Positions 7,936-16,512 of a DNA stretch of 59,082 nucleotides are shown here, one piece after another. This stretch comes from a virus. The stretch lies in IMG/VR virus record IMGVR_UViG_3300025309_000015, positions 1-59,082 of that record, one strand, 5' to 3'. Positions within the stretch are counted from its first letter, which is position 1; each line of letters begins with the position of its first letter. The position numbers and the translations under genes were made by a program. Below the pieces are notes generated by a model that was given only the letters and a program-made list of their open reading frames with translations, searched no databases and was not told the origin of the DNA.

Positions 7936-10131
7936 TTATCTTATAAGTAAACCGCTATAACCTTGAAGATTTGGTAATTGAGTTAATATATTTGGCGGCT
8001 CTCCTTCGACTGTAGCGTTAACATAGACTGCCACTCCCCTATCTTGGTAATGAAGTGGATAATTCAGTATTTTATCTAGGTCACTTCCAACTTTTACCGC
8101 TTTACCATGAATAAATGCACTAAAAGGGTGACTTCTACCATCTAAAATTTCAGAAAAAACCTTGTAATAAGTATCTTTAGTTTCTTCGTTGATTTTAATT
8201 ACTTCGTTATGCCTTGCTTTGTTGAAAGCAGCGTTAATATTTGTCCTTACTATTGTTCCAACTCTATTTTGAGTTATTGCAGGAGTTTGAATACTTCCTG
8301 CTGATTTAGCTAATTTATATGCTTCATCTAATTGCTGAATAATTTTCTTTTCAGAAGTTCCGCCCTGAATACCCATTAATAAGATTTGTTTAGTTTCAGC
8401 AAGATATTCTCCTGCGAGTTCTCCGGCTATTTCTTTAGATAAAGTTTGTATCCAAAGAAAATATTCAGGCTCAGGAAGTTCAGAAGCACTTATAGCAAAA
8501 CTTTTCTTGATGTTTAATTCATCAAGTATGCTTGATTTACCTTCTTTGTATGCCTGTCCAAGTGTGAATTGAAGCAGCTTTTTGATATCGCCAACTAAAG
8601 AGCCTTGAATAGTTAATTTTTCTATTTCATCAAATCTTTTTTCAGTAATAATTTTTTTATTTACAATTTTATTGCTTATATCAATAAAGATTTTATAGGC
8701 TATGTCTGAGAATTCAGCAATTGCTTTATCTTCTTTGTCCATGAAAAAACTATCTATTTTAGAAAAATTAACTTTTTTCTCTGCCGGGCTTAATTCTTCA
8801 CCGTTGTATTTAGTTTTTGAAAAGACTTTTTTTTTAGGCTTTTCTTCGGGATTATTTGGATCGGGATTAGGCAAGTTATTATCGGGCTGTGGCTTTGTTT
8901 CCAAAATTTCATCTTCATTTACAGCAGGATATTTTAACAAATCAAGAGTTTTAGCCTCACCTGATTTTGTAGGTCTTACCGCTCCTGCCTTTAATGCTTC
9001 GTTATAAAGTTTGATAATTTGCTCTATATCGTCATCATTAACCGGATTGAGTTTAAATTTTGGGTATTCATCTTGTAGACCATAATTGTAAATCACATAA
9101 CGCTTGATTAATTGCTCGTTGACTGCTTCTTCAAGTTCTATATTGTCCTGATTAACCACCCATAAGAAAACATCAAACTGTGTACTTGCTTTTGCGTTGC
9201 TTCCGACTTTTGTATTTAAAAAACCAAGTTCAGAAGGTACTTTCATAGCTTTTGATATAGCGAAATCATATCTATCAAGAGCATTTTCAAACGCTTGCGC
9301 TCCACCTGTATCAAGTTGAACAATGTCATGAGCGAAATAATCAGGAATCATTATCACGCCACCCTGATGTGTTTTTTTAGTCGTGAGAGCTATACCTTCA
9401 AGCTTCTTTCTCGTTTGCTCTTCTGTTAATCCAATGAATGCTTGAGCCGATGGATCATATTTCATAATAATCGGCGGTATTCCAAATCTTTCAAGTAATA
9501 GATTATACAAAGACATTAATTTCTTTTTGTAAACCCAAGAAACATAGCCGGATTTTAAGTCAGAAACTCCAAAATAATTAGAATTTTCCATATTATTGAT
9601 ATGCAAAATCATTTTTTCTTCAGGAAGATTTATTTCTTGTCCGTCAACTTCCTGCCTGATGCCCTCTTCAAGTAAATTGCCGTATTTATCAGGATAGAAT
9701 TTTATTAACCTGCTATTTCTTGTTTTAATTCCTGCTATTTTAAGTTTTCCTTTTTCATTTTGCCAAAGAATTTCAGACAAAGAAAAACCGAAAACCTTTT
9801 TTTGTAGCTCGATTTGCTTTAAAGTTTGATAAAAACTGCCTTTGAGATTATTAAAATTAGCTTCAATTTCTTTTGCAATATCTTCTTTGCCTTCTACTGG
9901 CTGAATGGTCCAACCTTTTGCAAGCATAGCCTGAACTCTTACTTCAAGACATACATTGACCTGTTCGTCATAACGCATAGAATCATAATCTGTTAACTTT
10001 GCTTCATCAGGATTTATACCCTGCATTAACGAATCGCCTGTTAAAAAAGCTACAGAAACCTCTTGGCTTTTGTCTTCTATGGTTGAATTATTATTGCTTT
10101 TAGCAAAAAAGTTTTTAATTTGGTTTATCAA
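7936..10131 (-). CDS. Portal protein fused to minor head protein (Mu gp29 + F-like)
   Basis: This encodes a 731-aa fusion. Residues 1-430 match the Mu gp29 (DUF935) portal, the dodecameric ring through which DNA is packaged (MRYDEQVNVCLEVRVQAMLA, PPIIMKYDPS, KASTQFDVFLWVVNQDN). Residues 440-731 match the Mu F / SPP1 gp7 minor head family (RVGTIVRTNINAAFNKARH, SEILDGRSHPFSAFIHGK, LHYQDRG). Separate genes are usual, so this is a natural fusion. I chose the TTG at 10131 because AAGGA lies 7-8 bases before it; a TTG at 10194 would add 21 residues but lacks a ribosome site. Confidence 0.9.
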   Translation of the reverse strand: MINQIKNFFAKSNNNSTIEDKSQEVSVAFLTGDSLMQGINPDEAKLTDYDSMRYDEQVNVCLEVRVQAMLAKGWTIQPVEGKEDIAKEIEANFNNLKGSFYQTLKQIELQKKVFGFSLSEILWQNEKGKLKIAGIKTRNSRLIKFYPDKYGNLLEEGIRQEVDGQEINLPEEKMILHINNMENSNYFGVSDLKSGYVSWVYKKKLMSLYNLLLERFGIPPIIMKYDPSAQAFIGLTEEQTRKKLEGIALTTKKTHQGGVIMIPDYFAHDIVQLDTGGAQAFENALDRYDFAISKAMKVPSELGFLNTKVGSNAKASTQFDVFLWVVNQDNIELEEAVNEQLIKRYVIYNYGLQDEYPKFKLNPVNDDDIEQIIKLYNEALKAGAVRPTKSGEAKTLDLLKYPAVNEDEILETKPQPDNNLPNPDPNNPEEKPKKKVFSKTKYNGEELSPAEKKVNFSKIDSFFMDKEDKAIAEFSDIAYKIFIDISNKIVNKKIITEKRFDEIEKLTIQGSLVGDIKKLLQFTLGQAYKEGKSSILDELNIKKSFAISASELPEPEYFLWIQTLSKEIAGELAGEYLAETKQILLMGIQGGTSEKKIIQQLDEAYKLAKSAGSIQTPAITQNRVGTIVRTNINAAFNKARHNEVIKINEETKDTYYKVFSEILDGRSHPFSAFIHGKAVKVGSDLDKILNYPLHYQDRGVAVYVNATVEGEPPNILTQLPNLQGYSGLLIR

Positions 10132-10209
10132 GGTTTTTTCCTTTTTGGAATTTTTATTTGTTATTGTGTAAAATTTAAATGTAAAACTTATCAAATAGGT
10201 TGAAATTGT

Positions 10210-10368
10210 ATGGAAAATGAGAAAGATACAAAAACTGTCGTTATTAGGTACGAAACATGGGAACGCATAAACAAAATTTGCAATAAATATAAAATGGAAG
10301 AAGATGCTGTTGTTGCTGTTGCAATTAGTGATTTATATCTTGAACTTATAGCCAAAATGGATGATTAA
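10210..10368 (+). CDS. Small RHH-like protein on the opposite strand (52 aa)
   Basis: This short plus-strand gene lies within minus-strand head genes. The 52-aa product has the pattern strand-helix-helix (TKTVVIRYETWERINKICNK, then EDAVVAVAISDLYLELI) of ribbon-helix-helix repressors. It diverges from the portal gene and is followed by a structured region ending in a plus-strand terminator (10372-10524). It may be a moron or a local regulator. The start lacks a strong ribosome site. Confidence 0.55.
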   Translation: MENEKDTKTVVIRYETWERINKICNKYKMEEDAVVAVAISDLYLELIAKMDD

Positions 10369-10371
10369 AAA

Positions 10372-10524
10372 TTAGGCACAAAAAAGGCACTTAACGAAAA
10401 AACAGGGCATTACTGCTCTGCAAGATCATCAAGTGCCTAATTCTTGATTGTGCCTTTATGTATTTTAACCAGTCAGGCGATAAGGCGGTCGCTTTTCGGG
10501 AGCTAACCTAGACTGGTTTTTAAA
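10372..10524 (+). ncRNA. Structured noncoding region with terminator
   Basis: On the plus strand there are nested stems: AGGCACAA/TTGTGCCT (10374-10381 with 10448-10455), AGGCACTT/AAGTGCCT (10385-10392 with 10431-10438) and CAGGGCA/TGCTCTG (10403-10409 with 10414-10420, one G-U pair). A second hairpin AACCAGTC/GACTGGTT (10467-10474 with 10511-10518) ends in a T tract and encloses GCGA/TCGC. It could be a small RNA or a structured 3' UTR of the 52-aa gene. No known family was recognised. Confidence 0.5.
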
Positions 10525-10830
10525 TTATCCTAAATATTTACTGGGGATGCCATGTAAAATCCTGTCAGCATAATTATTTTCCATTTGTAAGCGTCTTTTT
10601 TCTCTTGTTTCTTCTCTTCTTTGTTTATTTTTTACATTATGACGATTAGTTTGCTCTGATTGCCATTTGTAATACTCGGCAACATCAATAAATATTTTTC
10701 TACGGACCCTCTTAATGCATTTATCGAAGCCGGTGATGTCAGAATAAAATATCAAACTTCTAACGCCACCAATGTTTCCATATATTTTTTCTGCAAACTC
10801 TTTAACCGTCATTTGTTTTTTGTCTTCCAT
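10525..10830 (-). CDS. Excisionase-like DNA-binding protein (101 aa)
   Basis: This encodes a 101-aa basic protein. The start (MTVKEFAEKIYGNIGGVRSL) and the segment RRKIFIDVAEYYKWQSEQ have the winged-helix layout of excisionase and MerR-like small DNA-binding proteins. The C-terminal half is rich in R, K and Q. It lies between the glycosyltransferase-like gene and the portal gene. No integrase was found, so a true excisionase role is uncertain; it may regulate late genes or help packaging. Confidence 0.5.
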   Translation of the reverse strand: MEDKKQMTVKEFAEKIYGNIGGVRSLIFYSDITGFDKCIKRVRRKIFIDVAEYYKWQSEQTNRHNVKNKQRREETREKRRLQMENNYADRILHGIPSKYLG

Positions 10831-10864
10831 AATAATTACCGCCTTTCGTAATTTGTCTTATTTT

Positions 10865-11452
10865 TTATAATTTACCAATTGCCTTATATGGTAAAAAACT
10901 TAATAACAATGATTCATCAGGGTTGCATCTGTATATATCAGCGTAGTTTCTTAACTGTTTTATGTTTTGTCTTAATTCAAGTAAATCTTCTTGTCTTTTT
11001 TCATGCTTCAAAGGGCTGTAATAATGACCTTGATTCCAGTTAAAATCAACGCCGATAAGATAAATTTCTTTTGCTCCCTGTAAAATAGCGTAATTTATAG
11101 CAGGAATAGCTGAACTTTTGTGTCCGTATAATTTACCGCATTCTTCAAGGATAATCGTTGTTGAATGTTCAAATAAATAATGGGTTTCTAGCTCAAAGAA
11201 GGGCTCTTTTTTGAGTAATGATTCACCTTGAAGAAAATTAACCGACTTTGCGTTAAGTATAAGTTTTTCAGAACAATTATTATTTTTTATCCACCGAATT
11301 GTATCGGAGTCAAAAGCGCATCTATGTGTTGTTTTGCCTTTATCAAACCTGTTAATTGAAATACTCAAATCATAATTATAAATAAAAGAAAAATCTTCTA
11401 TTTCATTGATAAAAGGGCTACACCCTAAAATCAAGCATTTTTTTAATTTCAA
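10865..11452 (-). CDS. Sialyltransferase-fold (GT42/DUF115-like) protein
   Basis: This encodes a 195-aa protein. The start (KKCLILGCSPFINEIEDF) fits the nucleotide-sugar-binding N-terminus of Campylobacter Cst-type sialyltransferases and DUF115 proteins (IxGxGPSL pattern, here LGCSPF). SSAIPAINYAILQGAKEIY followed by LIGVDF fits the conserved core, and the end (YRCNPDESLLLSFLPY) fits the Cst C-terminus. It abuts the terminase gene (1 base apart). It may modify host surface glycans or sit on DNA or virion sugars. Catalytic residues cannot be confirmed by eye. Confidence 0.55.
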   Translation of the reverse strand: MKLKKCLILGCSPFINEIEDFSFIYNYDLSISINRFDKGKTTHRCAFDSDTIRWIKNNNCSEKLILNAKSVNFLQGESLLKKEPFFELETHYLFEHSTTIILEECGKLYGHKSSAIPAINYAILQGAKEIYLIGVDFNWNQGHYYSPLKHEKRQEDLLELRQNIKQLRNYADIYRCNPDESLLLSFLPYKAIGKL

Positions 11453-12823
11453 TTAAGCACCAACAATATAATTCTCCGGATTTTCAATCTGAACTCCTTT
11501 AGCTGCAATCTCCGCAAAAGCCCTACTTGAAGCATCAACCATATCTTTTTTCGCGATTACAGGAAATCCTTCAAGTTGCGAAAAATACATTTCGTTCCAA
11601 GGCGCTCTTAAGACCTCAATATTTCCAGCTTGCCATTGTGCAGCAAAAGGTTCTGCTCTTGTTACCTTATCGCCTGACTCTAAGCTTGTTTTTACACTAA
11701 ATCCCAAAAGAAGTTTTACATAAGATTGCGCCTGTTCTTTTCCTGCTTGTCCGGGATCCTGAGGAATACTTATTTTCACATAGGCGCTATCATTTTTAGC
11801 TGTATTTAGTATGGTTTCTCTGACTTTAGCCGCCTTATATTGCTCATTAATAACGTCCATAATGACAATATTGCCATTCTTACGTCTTCCCATTTTTATG
11901 CCTGCCGTATAATCAGGATTTGGGTTTGCTTCATTTGGTTCTGATGCCGCTAAATCCCATGCTCTTACTGTAAAATCTATATCTTTTGGTAAAAAATCAA
12001 TCAGCTCTACTTCATGGCGTTTAAAGTACATGCCGGAGCTTGGTTTTACTTTCCAGTTGCCTTTTTCAAGTCTTTCATTTTCAACTCTCGAAAGAGCTTT
12101 TAAGTTAGACAAATAACCTGGATCTGATTCAAGAAGAATTTTATTATCAAAAATTGAAGCAGATATAAAAGTAAAACTTTTTATCTCATCAGGATTAATT
12201 TTTAATCTTTCTGAAAGTTCTTCTCTGGAATCGCTCCATATTATTTGGTCTTCTTGTCTGGTAAAATATCTTATTACACCGCTACGCTCTGGTATTGCAT
12301 AGCCAGTGTCTTGATCTATCCACCAAGATATTAATTCAGCCACCCAGCTTTCAGCATCAGGGTTTGTTGTTGCTCTAACATAAGGTTTAATCCCGCAAGT
12401 TGAACGATTTCGAGAAAGCATATAAAAGAACTGAGTTTTAGTAAAATGGGTAAGTTCATCAAACGCTATCAGCGGAATTTGTGAACCTTGCCATCCCAGA
12501 ACATCTCTGTCAAGCTGCAAATGAGAGAATGTAATCTTTGCGCCTGATTCAAATATCATTTGCATTTTAGGCTGATTTCTTGGCTTTGCGCCTAACAATG
12601 GATAAATACCCATTGCTGTATCCCAAAGACCGCCTTCATTAGTAATTTGAACTGACTCACGCCTAAATACCACAGAACCAAACGCAGGATTATTAATATG
12701 TCTTAGGTTTTCAAGCAGTAAAGCGTATGTTTTACCGCCCCCTGCTGCGCCTCCGTATATTGCGATATCCGCCGATGTCGACAAGAAAACTTCTTGCGGT
12801 CCGGCTTGCGGTCTTATATTCAT
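11453..12823 (-). CDS. terL: Terminase large subunit
   Basis: This encodes the 456-aa DNA-packaging motor. The ATPase has Walker A GGAAGGGKT (residues 24-32) and Walker B IPLIAFDE (near 118). The nuclease domain has the first acidic motif VRAWDLAAS (near 287) and a later acidic DYTAGIKMG, followed by VIMDV. The start overlaps the small subunit stop by 4 bases (ATGA), so the pair is translationally coupled. Closest style is Mu-like or Terminase_6C type, which usually goes with headful packaging, but the packaging mode is not shown here. Confidence 0.95.
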   Translation of the reverse strand: MNIRPQAGPQEVFLSTSADIAIYGGAAGGGKTYALLLENLRHINNPAFGSVVFRRESVQITNEGGLWDTAMGIYPLLGAKPRNQPKMQMIFESGAKITFSHLQLDRDVLGWQGSQIPLIAFDELTHFTKTQFFYMLSRNRSTCGIKPYVRATTNPDAESWVAELISWWIDQDTGYAIPERSGVIRYFTRQEDQIIWSDSREELSERLKINPDEIKSFTFISASIFDNKILLESDPGYLSNLKALSRVENERLEKGNWKVKPSSGMYFKRHEVELIDFLPKDIDFTVRAWDLAASEPNEANPNPDYTAGIKMGRRKNGNIVIMDVINEQYKAAKVRETILNTAKNDSAYVKISIPQDPGQAGKEQAQSYVKLLLGFSVKTSLESGDKVTRAEPFAAQWQAGNIEVLRAPWNEMYFSQLEGFPVIAKKDMVDASSRAFAEIAAKGVQIENPENYIVGA

Positions 12824-13437
12824 ACATTTTTAGCATCTCTATTATTATCTGGGATATAAATATTAATATGGCTTATTTCGTGGTCAACTTTGCCCGATTG
12901 TTTACTGTTTTCAGTACTTAAGCCTTCATTAAGTCGTGAAGTAGTATTGGCAGATTTAACGCTCTCAACACCTTGCCTTACTTTTTCTATTTGGATCAAG
13001 GGAACTTCTGCGACTTCAACAGTTTTACACATAATAGGCTTGCCCTTTTCATCAAAAATAACCTTTCCTTCTGTATCAAGGTAAGGTTTTGTTGTTTCAA
13101 CTAAGCAACGTTTATAATCTCCATTCTCGAAATATTCTTTTACGGCTTTTAAAGAAAGGTCATTTATTTCAAGAATTTGTTGATTTCTACTTGCTATTTG
13201 TTCGGCGTTTTTTTCGGCTAATTGTTCAATTTTTTCTTCAACTTTTTTCTCTGTTTTTTCAGCAAGTTTTCCGCAAAAATCCCGTCGTTTTTCCACCCAT
13301 TTATTTTCGCTTGAATACTTTTCTAACGTACGTTCGGGAACTTTATATTTCACCGCTAATTTTGCAATTGATATTTTTTTTACAGAAGTAATGTAATCTC
13401 TTTCAATTTTTTTGAAATCTACTTCTTTTTTAGCCAT
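12820..13437 (-). CDS. terS: Terminase small subunit
   Basis: This encodes about 205 aa starting at ATG 13437 (AAAAGG six bases upstream). An upstream start at 13512 would add 25 residues without a good ribosome site. An N-terminal helix-turn-helix (SIAKLAVKYKVPERTLEKYS) followed by W-x-x-K-R-R is the standard DNA-recognition module of small terminases. A long lysine- and glutamate-rich helix follows (near 60-110), and a C-terminal asparagine-rich part. It overlaps the large subunit by 4 bases. Confidence 0.85.
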   Translation of the reverse strand: MAKKEVDFKKIERDYITSVKKISIAKLAVKYKVPERTLEKYSSENKWVEKRRDFCGKLAEKTEKKVEEKIEQLAEKNAEQIASRNQQILEINDLSLKAVKEYFENGDYKRCLVETTKPYLDTEGKVIFDEKGKPIMCKTVEVAEVPLIQIEKVRQGVESVKSANTTSRLNEGLSTENSKQSGKVDHEISHINIYIPDNNRDAKNV

Positions 13438-13548
13438 AATAAACCTTTTTAATATTTCATTATCTCGAGATATTTTTATATCCACTCGGCGAGAGAATAG
13501 CATTTTATTCAAATATAGCTTGAAAGTTATTTTTGTTTGTTTTTATAA

Positions 13549-13890
13549 TTATAACCCTGTGTGATCTTGTCTTTGAGATTTACGTCTGCTTTGTAATTCA
13601 ATTATTTTAAGCCTGTAAAGTTCTGCAAAATCCCTATAATTCTTGTAAAGACATTCGTTTATACTGTAAATGTTGCTTAAGTTTTCAACTTCTTTTTGTA
13701 TTTCTGGGGTTTTTAATAATAATTGGATTTTATTTTCAAAACTTGCTGAGGATTTATCAATATATTGAGCCATTAAAATAGTTAATCTTGCTCTCGCTCT
13801 CCCAAACTCTTCTCTGTATTGAGCTTTTAAAACAATATTTTCTGCCATTGTTTCAAGAAAACTGTCAATATCCTTTTCAAAATTAGGCAA
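13549..13890 (-). CDS. Hypothetical helical protein near terminase
   Basis: This encodes about 113 aa, all helical by composition, beginning with LPNFEKDIDSFLETMAEN from a TTG at 13890 that sits 9 bases after GAGG. A TTG at 13899 has no spacing and is less likely. No motif recognised. It lies directly upstream of the terminase genes and could be an accessory packaging factor. Confidence 0.6.
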   Translation of the reverse strand: MPNFEKDIDSFLETMAENIVLKAQYREEFGRARARLTILMAQYIDKSSASFENKIQLLLKTPEIQKEVENLSNIYSINECLYKNYRDFAELYRLKIIELQSRRKSQRQDHTGL

Positions 13891-13996
13891 GATAAACAAC
13901 CTCTTTTAAGTCAATCTTCTTAAACATCCACCCCTTATAAGAATTTGCCTTCTTCTTATTCAGGGCATAATTGACAGAACAAGAAATTTCGGTCAC

Positions 13997-14293
13997 TTAT
14001 GTTTCCTTGTCTGTATAAACCACTTCTTCAAGTGCTATGCCCCAGCGCTTTTTAAAATTTAATGTTCTTGAATTAATATCGTAATTCATATCAGCTGGCA
14101 TTAATATTAGTTTTTGGAGTTTTATAAGTCCTTCTCTTTTTTCAGGATGCTTTTTAAGATATTTCTTCTCAATAAAATGATGAAACTGCCATTGAGTACC
14201 GGGGAAATTTAAAATCGTATCTTTTTTTATAGGATCAATCTTTTTTGATTCAGGATTATAGAAAAATAGCGGAAATTTATCTGTATCGTTCAT
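13997..14293 (-). CDS. Hypothetical protein, possible degenerate HNH/LHH motif
   Basis: This encodes 98 aa from ATG 14293; a TTG at 14326 would add 11 residues. The segment QWQFHHFIEKKYLKKHPEKR followed by LILMPADMNYDIN recalls the HH...P...MN order of small treble-clef nucleases, but the signature is not clear enough to name. It sits between terminase-linked genes and an HNH gene. Confidence 0.5.
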   Translation of the reverse strand: MNDTDKFPLFFYNPESKKIDPIKKDTILNFPGTQWQFHHFIEKKYLKKHPEKREGLIKLQKLILMPADMNYDINSRTLNFKKRWGIALEEVVYTDKET

Positions 14294-14360
14294 AAAATTT
14301 CTGGCAAAATCATTAAAAATAAGCAAAAAAGATAAAAAGAACTTATGAATATTTCCATTT

Positions 14361-14666
14361 TTAAATCGCTTCCCTTATTTTTTTGAATATTAATTCTGAA
14401 TAATGTTTTTTAAAGCCACGCATTGCTTTTAAATATGCTTTTAGTTTGATTCTTCTGAATTTTGGTTTTAGCCAGTCTTTTAAATCACTATCAGCTTTTT
14501 CATTATTACAAGGAGCGCAAGCACAAACTATATTAGATAAAGCTCCTTTGCCTCCTTTTGATTTTGGTTTTAAATGATCAATTGTTTTTTGTTCATAATA
14601 AAAAAATGGATGTCCGCAATAAGCACAAAATTGAGAATATTTTTTCAACTCTCTGCTTAATTTCAA
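14361..14666 (-). CDS. HNH endonuclease near terminase
   Basis: This encodes a 101-aa protein with a classic HNH fold: CAYCG knuckle, then TIDHLKPKSKGGKGALSN, then CACAPCNNEKAD. The start is TTG 14666 with AAGGAG eight bases upstream. In HK97-like phages a small HNH protein next to terminase helps DNA packaging, so this one may be part of the packaging machine and not a homing enzyme. The same frame stays open for about 22 codons upstream without a standard start. Confidence 0.85.
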   Translation of the reverse strand: MKLSRELKKYSQFCAYCGHPFFYYEQKTIDHLKPKSKGGKGALSNIVCACAPCNNEKADSDLKDWLKPKFRRIKLKAYLKAMRGFKKHYSELIFKKIREAI

Positions 14667-14689
14667 AACAAGCTCTCCTTTAATAAACG

Positions 14690-14756
14690 CAGGGGCAATT
14701 TTAGCATCGTTGATAGGCTCGCCCCTGACTATTTAGACTAAAGTTTCGCGACTTTA
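14690..14756. repeat. Two hairpins upstream of HNH gene
   Basis: CAGGGGC (14690-14696) pairs with GCCCCTG (14721-14727), and TAAAGT (14739-14744) pairs with ACTTTA (14751-14756). They lie in the 138-bp gap between methylase and HNH gene and may structure the HNH leader. No strong T tract follows. Confidence 0.4.
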
Positions 14757-14804
14757 AATTATTCAACAAATAAATTACATCTTATAAGTTTTATGCTGTA
14801 AAAT

Positions 14805-15464
14805 TCAATTTAAATTAAGGTTTAGATTAAAACATTCATTTTGATTTGTTTTAATATCGATAATTTCGCTGTGAGTATCCTTTATACAATCAAAAATAAA
14901 CTTTCCAATCTCAGGAACTACACAATTTCTTAAAATTTGTCTTTTATCGGATATTTTAAATTCAGACAAATCAAAACCTAAATATTCCTGCAAGTCTGTT
15001 ATTTGTGCTGACCTTAGTTTTGATTGTTTAAAATCTTTATCTATTATTTCAAAATTAGCCCAGAATAAATGTCTTTGTAGTTCCTTAGTGGACTCTATGA
15101 GTGGCTTATAATAGGGCTTTACGTTCTCAACTACCCACTTGCCTTTAAAATTGTGCTGCAGAAATATTATTTCTTGATAAAGCCTCATATCCGCGTATTT
15201 TGGCTGTTGCCCTCTGCATTGCACTTGCAAAAATTGCCTCATGCGACTATGCGTTTGACAAGGCGGTGAAGCCCATATAAAATCAAATTCCTTGAAATGA
15301 TTTAATAAATAATCGTGTGCGTCTGCGATTATTAAATTATCATCAGGAAAATTATGCCTATAGATATTAGCAATATCAGGATTGTATTCAACTGCTGTCA
15401 CTTCGCAATTTTCCCAGTTTTTTCTATTCCCGCCTATTCCAGAATATAAATTTAAAACTTTCAA
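14805..15464 (-). CDS. DNA (cytosine-5) methyltransferase
   Basis: This encodes a 219-aa C5 methylase. Motif I is LNLYSGIGGNR (residues 4-14), motif IV with the catalytic cysteine is ASPPCQTHSR (near 65-74), and motif VI is KWVVENVKPY. It is short (bacterial enzymes are 300-400 aa) and the target-recognition part is reduced, as in many phage orphan methylases. It probably protects phage DNA from restriction. No partner endonuclease is adjacent. Confidence 0.85.
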   Translation of the reverse strand: MKVLNLYSGIGGNRKNWENCEVTAVEYNPDIANIYRHNFPDDNLIIADAHDYLLNHFKEFDFIWASPPCQTHSRMRQFLQVQCRGQQPKYADMRLYQEIIFLQHNFKGKWVVENVKPYYKPLIESTKELQRHLFWANFEIIDKDFKQSKLRSAQITDLQEYLGFDLSEFKISDKRQILRNCVVPEIGKFIFDCIKDTHSEIIDIKTNQNECFNLNLNLN

Positions 15465-15479
15465 ATTTTTAACCTTTAA

Positions 15480-15686
15480 TTAATGTGATAAAATATTTTT
15501 AGAAATTTTTTCAAGAGTTTGCTTTATGCTTGAAATACATCTTTCGCAAAGATCAAGTTTTACAATATTATTGTCACCGCTTCCGGCAGCATCAGTGAAT
15601 CTTTCAGAAGAAAATTTATAAGTATCTGAATTACTTGTTATTTCTTTTCCGCAGCCATCGCAAACTAATATATTTTTTAACACCAC
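15480..15686 (-). CDS. Zinc-ribbon protein (68 aa)
   Basis: This encodes 68 aa with CDGCG at the N-terminus and CERC in the second half, forming one treble-clef or ribbon. A similar layout is seen in phage FYDLN-like and DksA-type fragments. It overlaps the DUF6527-like gene upstream by 10 bases, so the two are probably co-translated. Function unknown. Confidence 0.65.
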   Translation of the reverse strand: MVLKNILVCDGCGKEITSNSDTYKFSSERFTDAAGSGDNNIVKLDLCERCISSIKQTLEKISKNILSH

Positions 15687-15982
15687 TGAACCTCACCTTG
15701 TTTTATGAAAAAATGACTTTTGCAGCCATTCAGTTGCAATATTGAAGGACTAAAACTAATTAAATTGTTTTCTATTGAGGTATTCCAACTTGGAAATACT
15801 TTATGGTCATCAATACGCAAAACAATGTCAGCTCCACATCCACATGGACATTTAAACCAAGCAAATTGCTCTTTTAGTACATAGATTATTCCTGGCTTAA
15901 TTAATGTTTTATCTTTAGGTAAAATAAAATCATCGTCAAGAAAATCTGAAACATATTCAAAAGTATAATTATCTATTTTCAA
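15677..15982 (-). CDS. DUF6527-like protein
   Basis: This encodes a 101-aa protein with the pattern of DUF6527: WFKCPCGCGADIVLRI, then PSWNTS, SFSPSILQLNGCKSHFFI, QGEVQWC. The Cys and His residues probably bind zinc. Family members occur in phages and next to bacterial ubiquitin-like conjugation genes. No ubiquitin-like or E1 gene is seen here, so a link to such a system is not supported. Role unknown. Confidence 0.65.
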   Translation of the reverse strand: MKIDNYTFEYVSDFLDDDFILPKDKTLIKPGIIYVLKEQFAWFKCPCGCGADIVLRIDDHKVFPSWNTSIENNLISFSPSILQLNGCKSHFFIKQGEVQWC

Positions 15983-15987
15983 TTTTT

Positions 15988-16204
15988 AACCCTTTTTAAA
16001 AACTATATCTTTTAGAAACAGTCCGATAATGTTTCTTTTGTACTTTTTAACGATTTTTGGATTTCAGGATGTAATACCTTTCAAGAAAAATTAACTTGAC
16101 CTTCCTGAGTCTTCTGCAAAATATATTTTTATAGATTTTTGTATTTTTCAAAAGCTTGAGTATATCCTCATAAAAATTTATTTCTGATATTGCAAAAATT
16201 TATT
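15988..16204. other. AT-rich noncoding stretch
   Basis: No gene was found here on either strand. A perfect hairpin AGAAACA/TGTTTCT (16015-16021 with 16031-16037) with a T tract on its plus-strand side is the only structure seen. Confidence 0.5.
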
Positions 16205-16294
16205 TTAGAGAAAATTCAGGCACAAAATTACTAAGAAAATTATTAAGAAAATGAAATTTATAGATAGAAACACATTAAAAGAAGTTTTTGTCAT
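16205..16294 (-). CDS. Possible 29-aa membrane peptide
   Basis: An ATG at 16294 lies one base after the stop of the 71-aa gene (TAAGATG), so translation could be coupled. The 29-residue product is one hydrophobic span (FLSINFIFLIIFLVILCLNF). It could be a tiny membrane protein, but short AT-rich frames give such peptides by chance. Confidence 0.3.
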   Translation of the reverse strand: MTKTSFNVFLSINFIFLIIFLVILCLNFL

Positions 16295-16295
16295 C

Positions 16296-16511
16296 TTATT
16301 CCCATAACCTCTTTATTTTTAACGATAATATTCTCATTAATGCTAGAGCTTCGGTATTTTTATTGTCTTTTAGCAAAGAAAAAATAAGGGAAAGAGTCTC
16401 TTTGTGTTCTTCTCTGTTTTTTTGTGGGATAAATTCTAAAATACTGTTCTTTTTGGGTTCGCGATGTATATATTTCTTTCCCGCCCTTAGTTTTTTAGAT
16501 AAAATTATCAT
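16296..16511 (-). CDS. Hypothetical basic protein (71 aa)
   Basis: This encodes 71 aa, lysine- and arginine-rich, with a helical C-terminal half (TLSLIFSLLKDNKNTEALAL). It follows the interrupted gene at 16513-16674 by two bases. No family recognised. Confidence 0.5.
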   Translation of the reverse strand: MIILSKKLRAGKKYIHREPKKNSILEFIPQKNREEHKETLSLIFSLLKDNKNTEALALMRILSLKIKRLWE

Positions 16512-16512
16512 T

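Noticed and set aside
15677-15982. Bacterial ubiquitin-like conjugation operon around the DUF6527-like gene
   Set aside because: No ubiquitin-like, E1, E2 or JAB protein is adjacent; neighbours are a zinc ribbon and a methylase.
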